In this document: one piece after another, positions 6,291 through 7,106 of the stretch | Layout: the number at the start of each line of letters is the position of its first letter | Numbering within the stretch: the stretch's first letter is position 1 | From: Anderseniella sp. | GTDB lineage: Bacteria > Pseudomonadota > Alphaproteobacteria > Rhizobiales > Aestuariivirgaceae | Direction of reading: 5' to 3' | NCBI GenBank assembly: GCA_013041995.1 | Contig: JABDRA010000627.1 | Location: forward strand, 1-7,106 | Length of the DNA stretch: 7,106 nucleotides | Translations under genes and position numbers: made by a program | Notes under the pieces: generated by a model | The model's database searches: none | What the model saw: the letters and a program-made list of their open reading frames with translations, nothing else | What the model was told of the DNA's origin: nothing

Positions 6291-7106
6291 TCACTGTGTG
6301 TTGCGGAGCAGCTTCATAGTTGGTGCCAGCAGAAACTTCACGACGGGGATCAGGGCGAGGCCAAGGACCAGGCCGATGATGCCATCTGCGGTGGCTGTCG
6401 CCAACCACTCGACAACTGCCTGACCGGTGCCGACTTGTTGTGAAACCATCGACGCAAAATGGTGAATTGTTTCATAGGGCAAATGCACGCCCAGAGTGTG
6501 CAAACCGTGCACGATGATGTTTCCACCGACCCAGAGCATTGCCGCGGTGCCGACGGTCGAAATCAGGGTCATGATTGCCGGCATTGACTTGACGATCGTC
6601 ATTCCGAACCACCGGGTGATTGCGAACCGGCCAACCTGGCTTATTTTCAGACCCACATCGTCCGCCTTGACCAGCAGGGCGACCGCACCATAGACGGCTG
6701 CTGTGATGGCAATTGCAACCATTGCCAGAACGATCCCCTCGATCCAGATATTGTCAGCCTCAATTGCTGCCAGCGAAATTGTCATGATTTCCGCCGACAG
6801 GATGAAGTCGGTCTTGATGGCGCCTTTGACCCGCTGTTCTTCCAGGTGGGCTGCATCCAGTGTTTCGGCCTGTTGTACGTTGCTCTCGTGATGAGGAACG
6901 ATCAGATGCCAGACCTTCTCTGCACCTTCAAAACACAGGTACGCTCCGCCGATCATCAAGAGCGGTGTCAGCAACCACGGAAGCGCGGCGTTTAATATCA
7001 ACGCAATTGGCAACAGGATGACCAGCTTGTTGAAAAATGACGCGCGCGCGATTTTCCAGACGATTGGCAATTCCCTGGTGGCCGGCAATCCGGTCACATA
7101 TTTGGG
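6291..7106 (-). CDS. DUF808 (YedI-like) inner-membrane protein, N-terminus outside window
   Basis: About 271 residues of a DUF808-family integral membrane protein. The frame stays open through the right edge (P-K-Y before the GTG at 7097), so that GTG is internal; relatives of about 300 residues suggest some tens of residues are missing. Family blocks seen: YVTGLPATRELPIVWKIA near the visible start, LLMIGGAYLCFEGAEK, and KGAIKTDFILSAEIMTISLAAI. Hydrophobic stretches fit at least four membrane segments: around LVILLPIALILNAALPWLL, IVLAMVAIAITAAVYGAVALL, IMTLISTVGTAAMLWVGG and GIIGLVLGLALIPVVKFLL. A polar charged loop (about bases 6825-6915) lies between the first helices. The function of the family is not established as far as I know. 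It precedes the lipid kinase gene on the same strand, which hints at a membrane-related role but proves nothing. Confidence 0.9.
   Translation of the reverse strand, partial: PKYVTGLPATRELPIVWKIARASFFNKLVILLPIALILNAALPWLLTPLLMIGGAYLCFEGAEKVWHLIVPHHESNVQQAETLDAAHLEEQRVKGAIKTDFILSAEIMTISLAAIEADNIWIEGIVLAMVAIAITAAVYGAVALLVKADDVGLKISQVGRFAITRWFGMTIVKSMPAIMTLISTVGTAAMLWVGGNIIVHGLHTLGVHLPYETIHHFASMVSQQVGTGQAVVEWLATATADGIIGLVLGLALIPVVKFLLAPTMKLLRNTQ

Noticed and set aside
6172..6408. N-terminal extension of the lipid kinase
   Set aside because: The extension overlaps the DUF808 gene in another frame and has no kinase-like residues; ATG 6171 has a ribosome site.

Overview
The window looks like chromosomal DNA of an alphaproteobacterium, probably of the Rhizobiales/Hyphomicrobiales kind. 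The reasons are the moderately high GC content, the gene families present, and a GTTC-N7-GTTC site, which is the alphaproteobacterial form of the LexA (SOS) operator. No RNA genes, insertion sequences, CRISPR arrays or large repeats were seen. Coding density is high, and the longest stretch without a gene is about 157 bases.

Layout. Positions 1-2392 (+ strand) hold the end of an operon: the C-terminal part of an ABC importer permease of the spermidine/putrescine (PotC-like) type, its ATPase (overlapping by 4 bases, ATGA), and 6 bases later a NodB/CE4-type deacetylase of the PuuE/HpPgdA-like group. The permease start and any binding protein lie to the left of the window. Positions 2455-5120 (- strand) hold a two-gene unit that converges on the first operon. 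It contains a radical SAM protein with a C-terminal helix-hairpin-helix, then (GTGA overlap) a DUF4130-UdgX fusion. A LexA box sits 3-17 bases ahead of the proposed ATG of the radical SAM gene and covers its likely -10 element. Positions 5278-7106 (- strand) hold a DUF808 (YedI-like) membrane protein, whose N-terminus is cut by the right edge, followed by a diacylglycerol-kinase-fold lipid kinase.

How the genes may work together. The first operon probably imports a small cationic or nitrogenous solute, and the deacetylase may hydrolyse an amide or N-acyl bond in it; the substrate cannot be read from sequence. The middle pair is the most interesting part: an apparently SOS-controlled DNA repair or damage-response module. 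It joins a uracil-DNA-binding UdgX domain, carrying the KRRLH loop whose histidine links covalently to DNA in studied UdgX, to a radical SAM enzyme of unknown reaction. The pairing itself is a known genomic association, but the chemistry is unresolved as far as I know. The last pair is membrane/lipid related and shows no clear functional tie to the rest.
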